Notes under the pieces: model-generated
The model's database searches: none
What the model saw: only the letters and a program-made list of their open reading frames with translations
What the model was told of the DNA's origin: nothing
Translations under genes and position numbers: made by a program
Shown: positions 7,417 through 16,102 of the stretch, one piece after another
Numbering within the stretch: the stretch's first letter is position 1
How the letters are laid out: each line of letters opens with the position of its first letter
Assembly (NCBI GenBank): GCA_029782145.1
Contig: JAKOVH010000030.1
Span: 496,001 to 560,000, forward strand
Length of the DNA stretch: 64,000 bases
Origin: Actinomycetes bacterium
GTDB lineage: Bacteria; Actinomycetota; Acidimicrobiia; Acidimicrobiales; Acidimicrobilacustridaceae
Direction of reading: 5' to 3'

Positions 7417-8178
7417 TCAGCGCACCGGCGCCGGCGCGCCGACCGCCCGGGACACCTCGCCGGACACCTCGCGGGCCGCGGCCAGGACCGCCCGGCCCAG
7501 CACGTCGGTGCCGCTGCCCTCGAGGCGGGCGAGCGGCGCCATCACCGCCAGGGCGGCGACCGGTGCGCCGTCGGCGTCGAGCACCGCGGCTCCCACCGCC
7601 CCGAGGTCCTCCTGGTACTCGCCGGCGACCACCGCGAACCCCCGGCGGCGGGCCTGTTCGAGCTGGTCCGTGAGCCGGCTCACCGTCTCGGGGTCGGTGT
7701 GGTCGGGCAGCACCCGCTGGAGGATCTCGGCGGTGGTGTCGGCGGGCAGGCGGGCGAGGATGGCCCGGCCGGCGGCGCTGACGTGGACCGGCAACGGCCC
7801 GAGGCTGGCCTCCACCGAGCGCACGGTGCGCGTGCCTTCCGGGCCGGCCAGCACCACCATGCGGTCGCCGTCGAGCACGAACAGCCCGACCGGGGCGCCC
7901 AGGCGTCGGCGCAGCCCGTCGAGCACGGGCCGGGCGGCGTCGCGGGCGCTGATGACGGCGGGGCTGGCGTCGGCGAGGACCGAGAAGCGGGCGGTGACGA
8001 CCCACTGGCCCGGCCGGTTGACGTCGTGGCGGAGCCATCCCGCGTCGGCGAGCGAGGCGAGGGCCCGTTGGACCGACGCCTTCGGCACGTCGAGCGCACG
8101 CGAGAGCTCGCTGAGCCCCACCGGCTGGCGAGCGGCGACCTCCTCGAAGACCCGCAGCGCCGTGCGGACGCTCTTCAT
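7417..8178 (-). CDS. IclR-family transcriptional regulator
   Basis: From the ATG at 8178 the product has 253 residues. An N-terminal winged helix-turn-helix (TALRVFEEVAARQPVGLSEL, then VPKASVQRALASLADAGW) precedes an effector-binding domain (residues ~80-250) of the IclR type, recognisable by AAGRAILARLP and ARRRGFAVVAGEYQEDLGAV. IclR proteins bind a small carboxylate or aromatic effector. The gene diverges from the CoA-transferase operon with a 70-base gap that contains a perfect dyad. I infer it regulates that operon and itself. Confidence 0.92.
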   Translation of the reverse strand: MKSVRTALRVFEEVAARQPVGLSELSRALDVPKASVQRALASLADAGWLRHDVNRPGQWVVTARFSVLADASPAVISARDAARPVLDGLRRRLGAPVGLFVLDGDRMVVLAGPEGTRTVRSVEASLGPLPVHVSAAGRAILARLPADTTAEILQRVLPDHTDPETVSRLTDQLEQARRRGFAVVAGEYQEDLGAVGAAVLDADGAPVAALAVMAPLARLEGSGTDVLGRAVLAAAREVSGEVSRAVGAPAPVR

Positions 8179-8207
8179 GGGGGCATGGTGCCACACCTGA
8201 CCGTCGT

Positions 8208-8226
8208 CGGTCCGCATCGTGGACCG
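8208..8226. promoter_or_regulatory. Candidate IclR operator, CGGTCC-N7-GGACCG
   Basis: A perfect 6-base inverted repeat with a 7-base spacer sits midway between the divergent iclR-type gene and the CoA-transferase gene, nine bases upstream of the latter's TACGGT -10 hexamer. Size and position fit an IclR dimer site. Confidence 0.55.
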
Positions 8227-8234
8227 TTCGGTGC

Positions 8235-8240
8235 TACGGT
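8235..8240 (+). promoter_or_regulatory. -10 hexamer TACGGT of the CoA-transferase operon
   Basis: TACGGT ends eight bases before the ATG at 8249, so the operon mRNA should be leaderless or nearly so. Confidence 0.45.
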
Positions 8241-8248
8241 GCCGGCCG

Positions 8249-10624
8249 ATGGTGGACCGGGCCGAGCTGCACGACGTGGTGGTGGTCGACGTCTCGACCG
8301 ACCTGGCCGGGGCCTACTGCGCCAAGCTCTTCAACGACGCCGGCGCCGTCGTGATCAGGGTCGAGCCGCCCGACGGCGATCGCTGGCGGCGCTGGCAGTG
8401 GTCGGGCGAGCCGACCGACGGCGACGGTCCGCTGTTCCGCTACCTGCGCCACGGCCAGCGGTCGGTGGCGGCGGTGGCCGGCGATGCCGCCATCGACGAG
8501 CTGTGCACGGCCGCCGACGTGGTGCTCACCTCCGGCACCGGTCCTGGCGGCGCGCCCGCCGCGCTGGCCGAGCGGCTGCCGGGCACCGTCGTCGTGTCGG
8601 TCACCCCCTACGGGCTCGAAGGGCCCTACGCCGGGCGCCCGGCCACGGAGTTCACCGTCCAGGCCGACAGCGGGGCGGTCACCATCCGCGGCATCAGGGA
8701 GCTGCCGCCGTTCCAGATGGGTGGGCGCATCGTCGAGTGGGTCGCCGGCGCCTACGCCGCGGTGGCGGGGCTGGCGGCGCTGCGCCGGGCCCGGGCCACC
8801 GGCGCCGGCGCGCTGGTCGACGTGTCGCTGTGCGAGGTCGCCAACATCACCGCCACCAACTTCAGCGACCTGTTCCAGTCGCTCGCCGGGCGCCCGCCGC
8901 TCGACCCCGAGAAGCCGCCCCGCTCGGTCGAGATCCCCTCCATCGAGCCGACCCTCGACGGATGGGTCGGGTTCAACACCAACACGCGCGACCAGTGGGA
9001 GTCGTTCTGCGTGCTGATCGAGCGGCCCGACCTGCTCGAGGGCGACGCCGAGTTCGCCTCGCTGGCCACGCGCGTCGCCCGGGCCGACGAGTGGAACGCC
9101 ATGGTGCGGGAATGGACCACGAAGCACCCCACCGCCGAGATCGTCGAGCAGGCGGCGCTGCTGCGCATCCCGGTGGCCCCGGTGTCCGACGGGCGCATGG
9201 TGCTCGAGCTGGACCACCCCCGCGAGCGCGGCGTGTTCGTGCCCGACCCCACCGGCACGTTCGAGATGCCGCGCCGGCCCTACCGGCTCGACGGCGAGCC
9301 GCCCCCGCCGCCCCGGCCTGCCCCCTCCGTCGGCCAGCACACCGGCGAGGCGGTGCCCTCGCGGCGGGCCCGACCCGAGCCGCCCTCGGGCCCGGCGCCG
9401 CTGCCCCTGGCCGGCGTCACCGTCGTCGACCTCACCGCGTGGTGGGCGGGGCCGTCGGCGGCAGGGCTGTTCGCGGCGCTCGGCGCCGAGGTGGTGCACG
9501 TCGAATCGGTGCGGCGCATCGACGGCATGCGCACGGCCGGCGGCATGTTCTACGGCCGGCCCCAGTGGTGGGAGTACAGCGCCTTCTTCCTGCAGGCCAA
9601 CACCAACAAGCGGGACGTGACCCTCACCCTCGACTCGCCCGAGGGGCGGGCCCTGGCGCTGGAGCTGGTCGGCCGGGCCGACATCGTCATCGAGAACTTC
9701 ACGCCGCGGGTCATCGAGGCGTTCGACCTCGACTGGCCGGTGATCCACGCCGCCAACCCGCGGGCGGTCATGGTGCGCATGCCGGCCTTCGGGCTCGACG
9801 GGCCGTGGCGCGACCGGCCCGGCTTCGCCCAGACCATGGAGCAGATCACCGGGCTGGCGTGGATGACCGGCCACCCCGAGGACCAGCCCCGCATCCAGCG
9901 CGGCCCGTGCGACCCCAACGGCGGCCTGCACGCCGCCTTCGCCGCGCTCGTCGCCCTTGAGCGGCGCGACCGCACCGGGGTGGGCTGCCTGGTCGAGGCG
10001 CCCATGTTCGAAGCGGCCCTGAACGTGGCCGCCGAGCCGGTGCTCGAGTGGAGCGCCCACGGCCTGCTCGTGGAGCGGGAGGGCAACCGCAGCCCGGCCG
10101 CCGCCCCGCAGAACCTCTACGCCACCGACGCGCCCGAGCGGTGGCTGGCGCTGTCGTGCGCCACCGACGAGCAGTTCCGCGCCCTGGCCGGCGTGATCGG
10201 GCACCCGAAGCTGGCCGACGAGCCGGCCCTCGCCGACCTGCCCGGCCGCCGGCGCCACCACGACCGCCTCGACGCGCTGATCGGGGAGTGGGCCGCCGCC
10301 CGCCCCCTCGACGGCGCCGTGGCCGAGCTGCTGGCCGCCGGGGTCCCCGCCGCCCCGGCCACCGACTGCCGGCGCACGTTCGACCACCCGCAGATGAGCG
10401 CTCGGGGCTACTACGAGCAGGTCGACCACCCCGTGGTGGGCACCCACGCCACGCCCGGCCTGCCGTTCCGGCTGTCGGGCGTGGAGCGCTGGATCCGCCG
10501 CCCCGCCCCCACGCTGGGCCAGCACAACGCCGAGGTGCTCGGCGGGTGGCTGGGCCGCACCGACGACGAGCTCGCCGCCCTCGAGGCGGCGGGCCACATC
10601 GGCACCTGGCCCGCCGGGGCCTGA
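8249..10624 (+). CDS. Double-length class III CoA-transferase (CaiB/BaiF family)
   Basis: The 791-residue protein is two CaiB/BaiF (formyl-CoA transferase-like) units in tandem, residues ~1-375 and ~395-790, joined by a Pro-rich linker. Each unit has its own opening (VVVDVSTDLAGAYCAKLFND; VVDLTAWWAGPSAAGLFA). Class III transferases move CoA between carboxylates through an aspartyl anhydride. The second half has the catalytic aspartate (D555 in CDPNGGLHAAFAAL). By alignment of GAYAAVAGLAAL, the first half has glutamate, E163, instead. It heads an operon with an amidohydrolase and an enoyl-CoA hydratase, suggesting activation of an acid for beta-oxidation-like breakdown. Confidence 0.9.
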   Translation: MVDRAELHDVVVVDVSTDLAGAYCAKLFNDAGAVVIRVEPPDGDRWRRWQWSGEPTDGDGPLFRYLRHGQRSVAAVAGDAAIDELCTAADVVLTSGTGPGGAPAALAERLPGTVVVSVTPYGLEGPYAGRPATEFTVQADSGAVTIRGIRELPPFQMGGRIVEWVAGAYAAVAGLAALRRARATGAGALVDVSLCEVANITATNFSDLFQSLAGRPPLDPEKPPRSVEIPSIEPTLDGWVGFNTNTRDQWESFCVLIERPDLLEGDAEFASLATRVARADEWNAMVREWTTKHPTAEIVEQAALLRIPVAPVSDGRMVLELDHPRERGVFVPDPTGTFEMPRRPYRLDGEPPPPPRPAPSVGQHTGEAVPSRRARPEPPSGPAPLPLAGVTVVDLTAWWAGPSAAGLFAALGAEVVHVESVRRIDGMRTAGGMFYGRPQWWEYSAFFLQANTNKRDVTLTLDSPEGRALALELVGRADIVIENFTPRVIEAFDLDWPVIHAANPRAVMVRMPAFGLDGPWRDRPGFAQTMEQITGLAWMTGHPEDQPRIQRGPCDPNGGLHAAFAALVALERRDRTGVGCLVEAPMFEAALNVAAEPVLEWSAHGLLVEREGNRSPAAAPQNLYATDAPERWLALSCATDEQFRALAGVIGHPKLADEPALADLPGRRRHHDRLDALIGEWAAARPLDGAVAELLAAGVPAAPATDCRRTFDHPQMSARGYYEQVDHPVVGTHATPGLPFRLSGVERWIRRPAPTLGQHNAEVLGGWLGRTDDELAALEAAGHIGTWPAGA

Positions 10625-10641
10625 CCGCAGAGGAGACACCC

Positions 10642-11808
10642 GTGACCGACCTGTTCGACCGTTGCCGGGTCATCGACGTCGACACCCACCTGACCGAGCC
10701 GCCCGACACCTGGACCCGCAGCTTCCCGGCGTCGCTGCACGACAAGGTGCCCCACATCGAGCGCATCGACGGGCGCGACACCTGGGTGGCCGGCGGCGAG
10801 CGCATCGGTTCGCCGGGTTACTACTCGATGGCCGGGTGGGACGGCATCATGCCGGTCTCCATCCCCGAGACCTTCGACGACATCGCCCCGGCGATGTACG
10901 ACGCGGACGCCCGCCTCGAGTTCCTCGACCGGGAGGGCATCGACGCCCAGATCCTGTACCCCAACGTGGGCGGCTTCGGGAACGGCTACTTCCTGCGCCT
11001 CGGCGACCGCGAGCTGGTCGCCCAGTGCGTGCGGGCCTACAACGACTTCCTGTCCGACTGGTGCAGCGCCGACCCGGCCCGTCTCGTGCCCATCACCGCC
11101 CTGCCCTTCTGGGACCTCGACCTCGCCGTCGCCGAGATGGAGCGGTGCATCGAGATGGGCCACCGGGCCATCAACTTCTGCAACCAGCCCCAGGACTACG
11201 GCCAGCCCCCGCTGGCCCACCCGCACTGGGACCCGATCTGGGCCCGCGCCCAGGAGGCCGGCATCCCCGTGAACTTCCACGTGGGCGGCGGCTCCATGGG
11301 CACCCAGTTCGAGGACACCGCCGGCATGGGCTGGATGACCAACTTCGCCAAGGTCAGCTCCATGATCTTCATGGACAACATGCGCTGCATGGCCGACCTG
11401 ATCTTCGGCGGCGTCTGCCACCGCTTCCCCGAGCTGAAGCTGGTGTCGGTCGAGAGCGGGGCGGGCTGGATCCCCGCCGCCCTCGAGACCTTCGACTGGC
11501 AGTGGCGCAACGGCGGCCCCACCGTCGAGCACCCCGAGTACGACCTGCTGCCGAGCGAGTACTTCCGCCGCCAGGTGTACGGCTGCTTCTGGTTCGAGGA
11601 GCAGGCCGCCCTCGACGCCATCGCCCAGTACCCCGACAACATCCTGTTCGAGACCGACTACCCCCACCCCACCTGCCAGCACCCCGGGCCGAAGACGCCG
11701 GCCCAGCGGCCGCGCGACTACGCCGAGCGGGTGCTCGGCCGCCTCGCCGACGACGTCGCCGAGAAGGTGCTGTGGGCCAACGCGGCCAAGGTCTACGGGC
11801 TGGCATGA
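10642..11808 (+). CDS. Amidohydrolase-2 family metal-dependent hydrolase/decarboxylase
   Basis: The 388-residue product begins with the metal site IDVDTHLTEP (DxHxxE/P of amidohydrolase-2 enzymes). It continues with NFHVGGGSMGT (a metal-ligand histidine), an ESGAGWIP strand and the C-terminal catalytic FETDYPHPTC aspartate. The family includes ACMSD-type decarboxylases and ring-cleavage hydrolases acting on aromatic or carboxylic substrates with a bound Zn or Mn. GTG start at 10642 follows AGGAGA at 10631. It is 17 bases after the CoA-transferase and overlaps the next gene by four bases, so all three are one operon. Confidence 0.9.
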   Translation: MTDLFDRCRVIDVDTHLTEPPDTWTRSFPASLHDKVPHIERIDGRDTWVAGGERIGSPGYYSMAGWDGIMPVSIPETFDDIAPAMYDADARLEFLDREGIDAQILYPNVGGFGNGYFLRLGDRELVAQCVRAYNDFLSDWCSADPARLVPITALPFWDLDLAVAEMERCIEMGHRAINFCNQPQDYGQPPLAHPHWDPIWARAQEAGIPVNFHVGGGSMGTQFEDTAGMGWMTNFAKVSSMIFMDNMRCMADLIFGGVCHRFPELKLVSVESGAGWIPAALETFDWQWRNGGPTVEHPEYDLLPSEYFRRQVYGCFWFEEQAALDAIAQYPDNILFETDYPHPTCQHPGPKTPAQRPRDYAERVLGRLADDVAEKVLWANAAKVYGLA

Positions 11809-12587
11809 GCGACGAGCTGACCGCACCCGACCTCGGCACCCGCTGGATCCACGCCGAGGTGCGCGGGCGGGTCCTGCACCTGCAGATCGACCGGGTGGAG
11901 CGCCGCAACGCCTTCACGCAGGACATGTACCGCGGCCTCAAGCGCGCCGCGGTGTGGGCCGACGCCCAGCCCCAGCTCGACGCCGTGTGCCTCACCGGCA
12001 CCGACCGCTGGTTCGGCGCCGGCGGCGACATGGGGGGCAACGCCGAGGACACCGAGGGCCTGGCGGTGGAGTGGGACTCCACCGACCAGTTCCCGTTCCG
12101 CCACATCGAGCGGTGCCGCAAGCTGTGGGTGGCCAAGGTCAACGGGCTGTGCCACGCCGGCGGGCTCGACCTCACCCTGTGCTGCGACGTCGCCGTGGCG
12201 TCCGACCAGGCCCGGTTCCGGGTGCCCGAGCTGCTGCGGGGCATCCCCGACCCGTTCATGTCGGCCCGCCTCGCCGAGGTGGTGGGCCTGGCGCGGGCCC
12301 GCTACCTCTACTTCACCGCGGCGGAGATCACCGCCCACGAGGCGGAGGCCATGGGCCTGGTCGGCAAGGTGGTGCCCCACGACGAGCTCGACGCCCACGT
12401 CGAGTGGGTGCTCGAGCAGATCGCCCTCACCGGCCCCCAGGCCCGCTTCGACGTGAAGCGGGAGCTCAACCAGCGCCTCCCGGCCATGGACTACGGGCTG
12501 TTCTTCCGCGCCATCGAGCGGGCCGAGATGCGCGAGGGCATGGACGCCTTCCTCCAGAAGCGCCCCCCGGAGTGGCCCCGGGGCTGA
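11805..12587 (+). CDS. Enoyl-CoA hydratase/isomerase (crotonase) family protein
   Basis: A 260-residue crotonase-fold protein. The substrate-binding and oxyanion-hole segments are present: VERRNAFTQDM near residue 27, FGAGGDMGGN near 70, and NGLCHAGGLDLTLCCDVAVA near 115. The C-terminal helix is ERAEMREGMDAFLQKRPP. It hydrates or isomerises an acyl-CoA thioester. Its ATG overlaps the amidohydrolase stop (ATGA), so translation is coupled. The pathway (CoA-transfer, hydrolysis, hydration) fits catabolism of a cyclic or branched acid; the substrate cannot be named. Confidence 0.9.
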   Translation: MSDELTAPDLGTRWIHAEVRGRVLHLQIDRVERRNAFTQDMYRGLKRAAVWADAQPQLDAVCLTGTDRWFGAGGDMGGNAEDTEGLAVEWDSTDQFPFRHIERCRKLWVAKVNGLCHAGGLDLTLCCDVAVASDQARFRVPELLRGIPDPFMSARLAEVVGLARARYLYFTAAEITAHEAEAMGLVGKVVPHDELDAHVEWVLEQIALTGPQARFDVKRELNQRLPAMDYGLFFRAIERAEMREGMDAFLQKRPPEWPRG

Positions 12588-12628
12588 GCGGGCGGCCCCG
12601 GCGACACCGGGACGGTCGGCGCCGCCGG

Positions 12629-12634
12629 TACTGT
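12629..12634 (+). promoter_or_regulatory. -10 hexamer TACTGT of the penicillin-binding protein gene
   Basis: TACTGT ends eight bases before the GTG start at 12643, and there is no ribosome-site purine tract between them. Confidence 0.45.
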
Positions 12635-12642
12635 GGCCGGCG

Positions 12643-14832
12643 GTGAACAAGCTTGGCGTGTACGTGGCCACCATCGTGGTCGCCGGGGCGGTGCTGGCCG
12701 TGGCCACCATCATCGCCGTGCCCGCCCTGGGCACCGTCGCCAGCGCCGGCTCGGGCACGTCGGCACCCATCGACGTCACCAAGTTCGACGACTTCGCCGT
12801 GCGCTCGCAGGTCTACGCCTCCGACGGCTCGCTCCTCGCCACCCTGCACGGCGTCGAGAACCGCGAGCCGATCCGACTCGGTGACGTCCCCGACACGGTG
12901 AAGGACGCCATCCTCGCCGTGGAGGACGCCGAGTTCTTCCAGCACCGGGGCGTGAACCTGCGGGCCCTCACCCGGGCCATGGTCGAGAACGTGCAGGCCG
13001 GCAGTGTCGAGCAGGGCGGCTCCACGATCACCCAGCAGCTGGTGAAGAAGGCCCTGCTCAGCGACGAGCGGGTGCTCAACCGCAAGGTCAAGGAGGCGGC
13101 CCTCGCCATCCGCCTCGAGCAGCAGATGACCAAGGACGAGATCCTCGAGGCCTACCTCAACACCGTGTACTTCGGGTCGGGCGCCTACGGCGTGCAGGCG
13201 GCGGCCGAGACCTACTGGGGCAAGAACGTCGGCGAGCTGAACTGGGCCGAGGGCGCCATGCTGGCCGCCGTCATCTCCAACCCCGTCGAGTACGACCCGA
13301 TCCTGCACCCGAAGAAGGCCAAGGAGCGTCGCGACATCGCCCTCGACCGCATGGTGGCCTTCGGCGCCATCACGAGGGAGCAGGCCACCTACGCCAAGGG
13401 GTGGCCGCTGCCGACGGGGCGCTGCACCGGCGGCGACGGAGAGCGGCCCACGGACTGCGGCGAGGTGGTGCAGCCCAAGCCCGACAGCTACTTCGTCGAC
13501 GAGGTGAAGAACGAGCTGCTCGACCTCGGCCACCACGAGTACGACCAGTCGCTCGGCACCACCTACCAGGAGCGGGTGAACGCCGTGTTCGGCGGCGGCC
13601 TGCACATCTCGACCACCCTCGACCCCGTGGCCCAGGCCGCCGCCCAGGACGCCCACGACACCACCTTCGACGCCGCCACCGCCCGCCAGGCGGCGGCCAA
13701 GGGGATCACCACGGCGATGGTGTCGATCGACTCGAGCAGCGGTGCGGTGCGCGCCCTCGTCGGCGGCCCCGGCTTCGAGAGCTTCCAGTACGACATCGCC
13801 ACCCACGAGCCCGGCCGGCAGACCGGCTCGACGTTCAAGACCTTCGTGCTGCTCACCGCGCTGGAGCAGGGCGTGCAGCCCAACGACTCGGTGGGCGGCG
13901 GCGGCGCGTGGCCGAACAAGGGCGGCTCACCCGACCCCTACACCGTGTCCGGCGTGGGCGGCACCCTCACCAGCGTGGTGGCGGCCTCGTCGAACGGCGC
14001 GTTCGTGCGCCTGGGGCAGACCGTCGGGCTCGACCACGTCGCCGACATGGCCCGCCGCCTGGGCGTCACGAGCGACTTCGACCCGAGGGCGAAGTCGATG
14101 CCCCTCGGCGTGTTCGACGTGACCCCGATGGAGATGGCCTCCGCCTACTCGGCGATCCCCAACAACGGCGTGCACCAGGCCGCCTACTTCGTCGATCGCA
14201 TCGAGGACCGCGACGGCAACGTCCTGTTCACCCACACGGCCGACCCGAAGCGGGCCTTCAGCGCCCAGACGGCGTGCCTGGCCACCCAGATCCTGGAGAA
14301 CAACGTGCAGGCGGGCACCGGCAAGAACGCCCAGCTCGGCGCCCAGCCGGCCGCCGGCAAGACCGGGACCACCGAGTCGAACTCCAACACCTGGTTCGTG
14401 GGGTTCACGCCGTACCTCACCACCGCCGTGTGGATGGGCATCCCGGAGTCGAACAGCGAGTCGATGGGCACCCTGGCCGGCCGGGAGCAGTTCGGTGGCC
14501 TGTGGCCGGCGACCATCTTCAAGAACTTCAACAAGGCCTACCTCGACAACGAGGACAAGCCGGTGGCCCCGTTCCCCGAGTGCGCGCCGCTCTCCCGGGG
14601 TGCCCAGCCGGCCGCCGGCGCCGGCGACCCGTACGGCACGCTCAACGGCGGCCGGGGCCCCGGCCAGGCACCACCGTCGGGCGGCGGCACCGCCGGGTCG
14701 GTGCAGACCACCCCCACCACCACGCCCGGCACCACCGACGGGTCGGTCACCCCGGCGCCCTCGACCACCGCGCCGGCGCCGGCCACCCCCACGACCAAGA
14801 AGCCGAACGCCGCCGACGTCCCGGCGGGCTGA
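12643..14832 (+). CDS. Class A penicillin-binding protein (transglycosylase + transpeptidase)
   Basis: The 729-residue protein has a short cytoplasmic N-terminus and one signal-anchor helix (residues ~5-30). A GT51 transglycosylase domain follows (EDAEFFQHRGV, then GGSTITQQLVKK and YLNTVYFG). The penicillin-binding transpeptidase domain has TGSTFKTF (nucleophile serine in SxxK), SSN (SSNGAF) and KTGTT. The C-terminus is a Pro/Thr/Gly-rich tail of ~100 residues, probably cell-wall spanning. It polymerises and crosslinks peptidoglycan outside the membrane. Unlike mycobacterial PonA2 it lacks a recognisable PASTA domain. The gene is monocistronic by spacing. Confidence 0.95.
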   Translation: MNKLGVYVATIVVAGAVLAVATIIAVPALGTVASAGSGTSAPIDVTKFDDFAVRSQVYASDGSLLATLHGVENREPIRLGDVPDTVKDAILAVEDAEFFQHRGVNLRALTRAMVENVQAGSVEQGGSTITQQLVKKALLSDERVLNRKVKEAALAIRLEQQMTKDEILEAYLNTVYFGSGAYGVQAAAETYWGKNVGELNWAEGAMLAAVISNPVEYDPILHPKKAKERRDIALDRMVAFGAITREQATYAKGWPLPTGRCTGGDGERPTDCGEVVQPKPDSYFVDEVKNELLDLGHHEYDQSLGTTYQERVNAVFGGGLHISTTLDPVAQAAAQDAHDTTFDAATARQAAAKGITTAMVSIDSSSGAVRALVGGPGFESFQYDIATHEPGRQTGSTFKTFVLLTALEQGVQPNDSVGGGGAWPNKGGSPDPYTVSGVGGTLTSVVAASSNGAFVRLGQTVGLDHVADMARRLGVTSDFDPRAKSMPLGVFDVTPMEMASAYSAIPNNGVHQAAYFVDRIEDRDGNVLFTHTADPKRAFSAQTACLATQILENNVQAGTGKNAQLGAQPAAGKTGTTESNSNTWFVGFTPYLTTAVWMGIPESNSESMGTLAGREQFGGLWPATIFKNFNKAYLDNEDKPVAPFPECAPLSRGAQPAAGAGDPYGTLNGGRGPGQAPPSGGGTAGSVQTTPTTTPGTTDGSVTPAPSTTAPAPATPTTKKPNAADVPAG

Positions 14833-14884
14833 CGGCGAGCGCGCCGATGCGACGGCACCGGCCCGGTTGGGTGATGCTGGAGCG

Positions 14885-15598
14885 GTGAGCGACCTCGACC
14901 ACCTGCTCGACCTGCAGGCCAACGACACCACGGCCGACCAGCTCCGCCACCGGCGCGAGACGCTCCCGGAGCGGGCGCGGCTGGTGGAGCTCGACGAGCG
15001 GCACCGGGCGCTCGAACAGGAGACGGCCGAGCCGCGGGCCGAGCGCGACCGGCTCGCCCGGGAGCAGAAGCGGCTCGAGGACGAGGTGGCCACCGTCGAG
15101 GAGAAGGCGGCGTCGGTCGACCGCCAGCTCTACGGCGGGGGAGTGACCTCGCCCAAGGAGGCGCAGGCCCTCCAGGCCGACCTCGAGTCGCTGAAGCGCC
15201 GCCAGTCCCAGCTCGAGGACATGGTCCTCGAGGTGATGGAGCAGCTCGAGCCCGTCGAGGCCGCCCTGGCCGAGAGCGACGCGGCCCTGGGCCAGGTGGC
15301 CACCGAGCGGGCCCAGGTCGAGGCGGCGCTGGCCGACGCCGAGCAGGCCGTCGAGGCCGAGCTGGCCCAGGTGACCGCCGCCCGCGCCGAGCTCGCCGCC
15401 CAGGTTCCCACCGAGCTGCTGGCCGAGTACGAACGGCTCCGCCCCCAGATGGGCGGCATCGCGGTGGCCCGCCTCTCGGGCCCGACGTGCCAGGGGTGCC
15501 ACCTCACGCTCGCCGCGGCCGAGGTCGACGAGATCCGCCGTCGCCCCGCCGACGCCCTGGTGCACTGCCCGGACTGCGGCCGGCTGCTGGTGCGATGA
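14885..15598 (+). CDS. Coiled-coil protein with C-terminal zinc ribbon (zf-RING_7/DUF164 family)
   Basis: The 237-residue product is almost entirely a charged antiparallel coiled coil (residues ~5-180). It ends in a C4 zinc ribbon, CQGC...CPDC, in ARLSGPTCQGCHLTLA and VHCPDCGRLL. This is the family of Mycobacterium tuberculosis Rv2229c and chlamydial CdsZ/CT398. Its molecular role in actinobacteria is not settled. In mycobacteria the next gene is Rv2228c, an RNase H/histidine phosphatase fusion. Here a membrane protein and then a stand-alone histidine phosphatase follow, a split version of that neighbourhood. GTG start. Confidence 0.88.
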   Translation: MSDLDHLLDLQANDTTADQLRHRRETLPERARLVELDERHRALEQETAEPRAERDRLAREQKRLEDEVATVEEKAASVDRQLYGGGVTSPKEAQALQADLESLKRRQSQLEDMVLEVMEQLEPVEAALAESDAALGQVATERAQVEAALADAEQAVEAELAQVTAARAELAAQVPTELLAEYERLRPQMGGIAVARLSGPTCQGCHLTLAAAEVDEIRRRPADALVHCPDCGRLLVR

Positions 15599-16092
15599 TC
15601 CTCTGGTTCGCGGGCGTCAGCTTCGTGTTCGTGTGGTGGGTCTTCCGCAGCCCCGCCCTCGACTACCGCCTGGTGATGCTCGGCTCGGTGCTGCCGGTGG
15701 GCGAGGTCGTGCTCGGAGGGCCACGCGTGCTGCACACGCTGCTCGGCGCGGTGGCCCTGCTCACCGTCATCATGCTGGCGACCCAGAAGCGCCGGCTCGT
15801 GCGGCGGCGCTGGATCGGGATCCCCATCGGCATGTTGATGCACCTCGTCCTCGACGGCACCTGGGCCCGGCCGCGCGTGTTCTGGTGGCCGTTCCTCGGC
15901 GGCGACTTCGGCGCCGGGCAGCTCCCGGAGGTCGGCCACCCGCTGGGTCTGACGCTGCTGTTCGAGCTGGCCGGCCTGGCGTGCCTGGTCTGGGCGTGGC
16001 ACGCCTTCGGGTTCTCCGACCGGGCCACCCGCGACCGGTTCCTCCGCACCGGCCACCTCGCTCGGCTCGTCGAGCAGCCCCCGAGCTGCTGA
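15595..16092 (+). CDS. Small multi-pass membrane protein
   Basis: The 165-residue protein has four hydrophobic segments: residues 2-16, about 24-60 in two stretches (VMLGSVLPVGEVVLGG; LLGAVALLTVIMLA), and 120-140 (LTLLFELAGLACLVWAWHAFG). It has a conserved-looking GMLMHLVLDGTW segment reminiscent of YdjM/DUF457-type membrane hydrolases. I cannot assign a function. Its ATG overlaps the zinc-ribbon gene stop (ATGA) and it ends eleven bases before the phosphatase, so the three genes form one operon. Confidence 0.72.
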   Translation: MILWFAGVSFVFVWWVFRSPALDYRLVMLGSVLPVGEVVLGGPRVLHTLLGAVALLTVIMLATQKRRLVRRRWIGIPIGMLMHLVLDGTWARPRVFWWPFLGGDFGAGQLPEVGHPLGLTLLFELAGLACLVWAWHAFGFSDRATRDRFLRTGHLARLVEQPPSC

Positions 16093-16102
16093 GGCGGTTC
16101 CT

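Noticed and set aside
8234..10639. 801-codon antisense frame over the CoA-transferase gene
   Set aside because: Exactly mirrors the sense gene length and lacks any recognisable domain.
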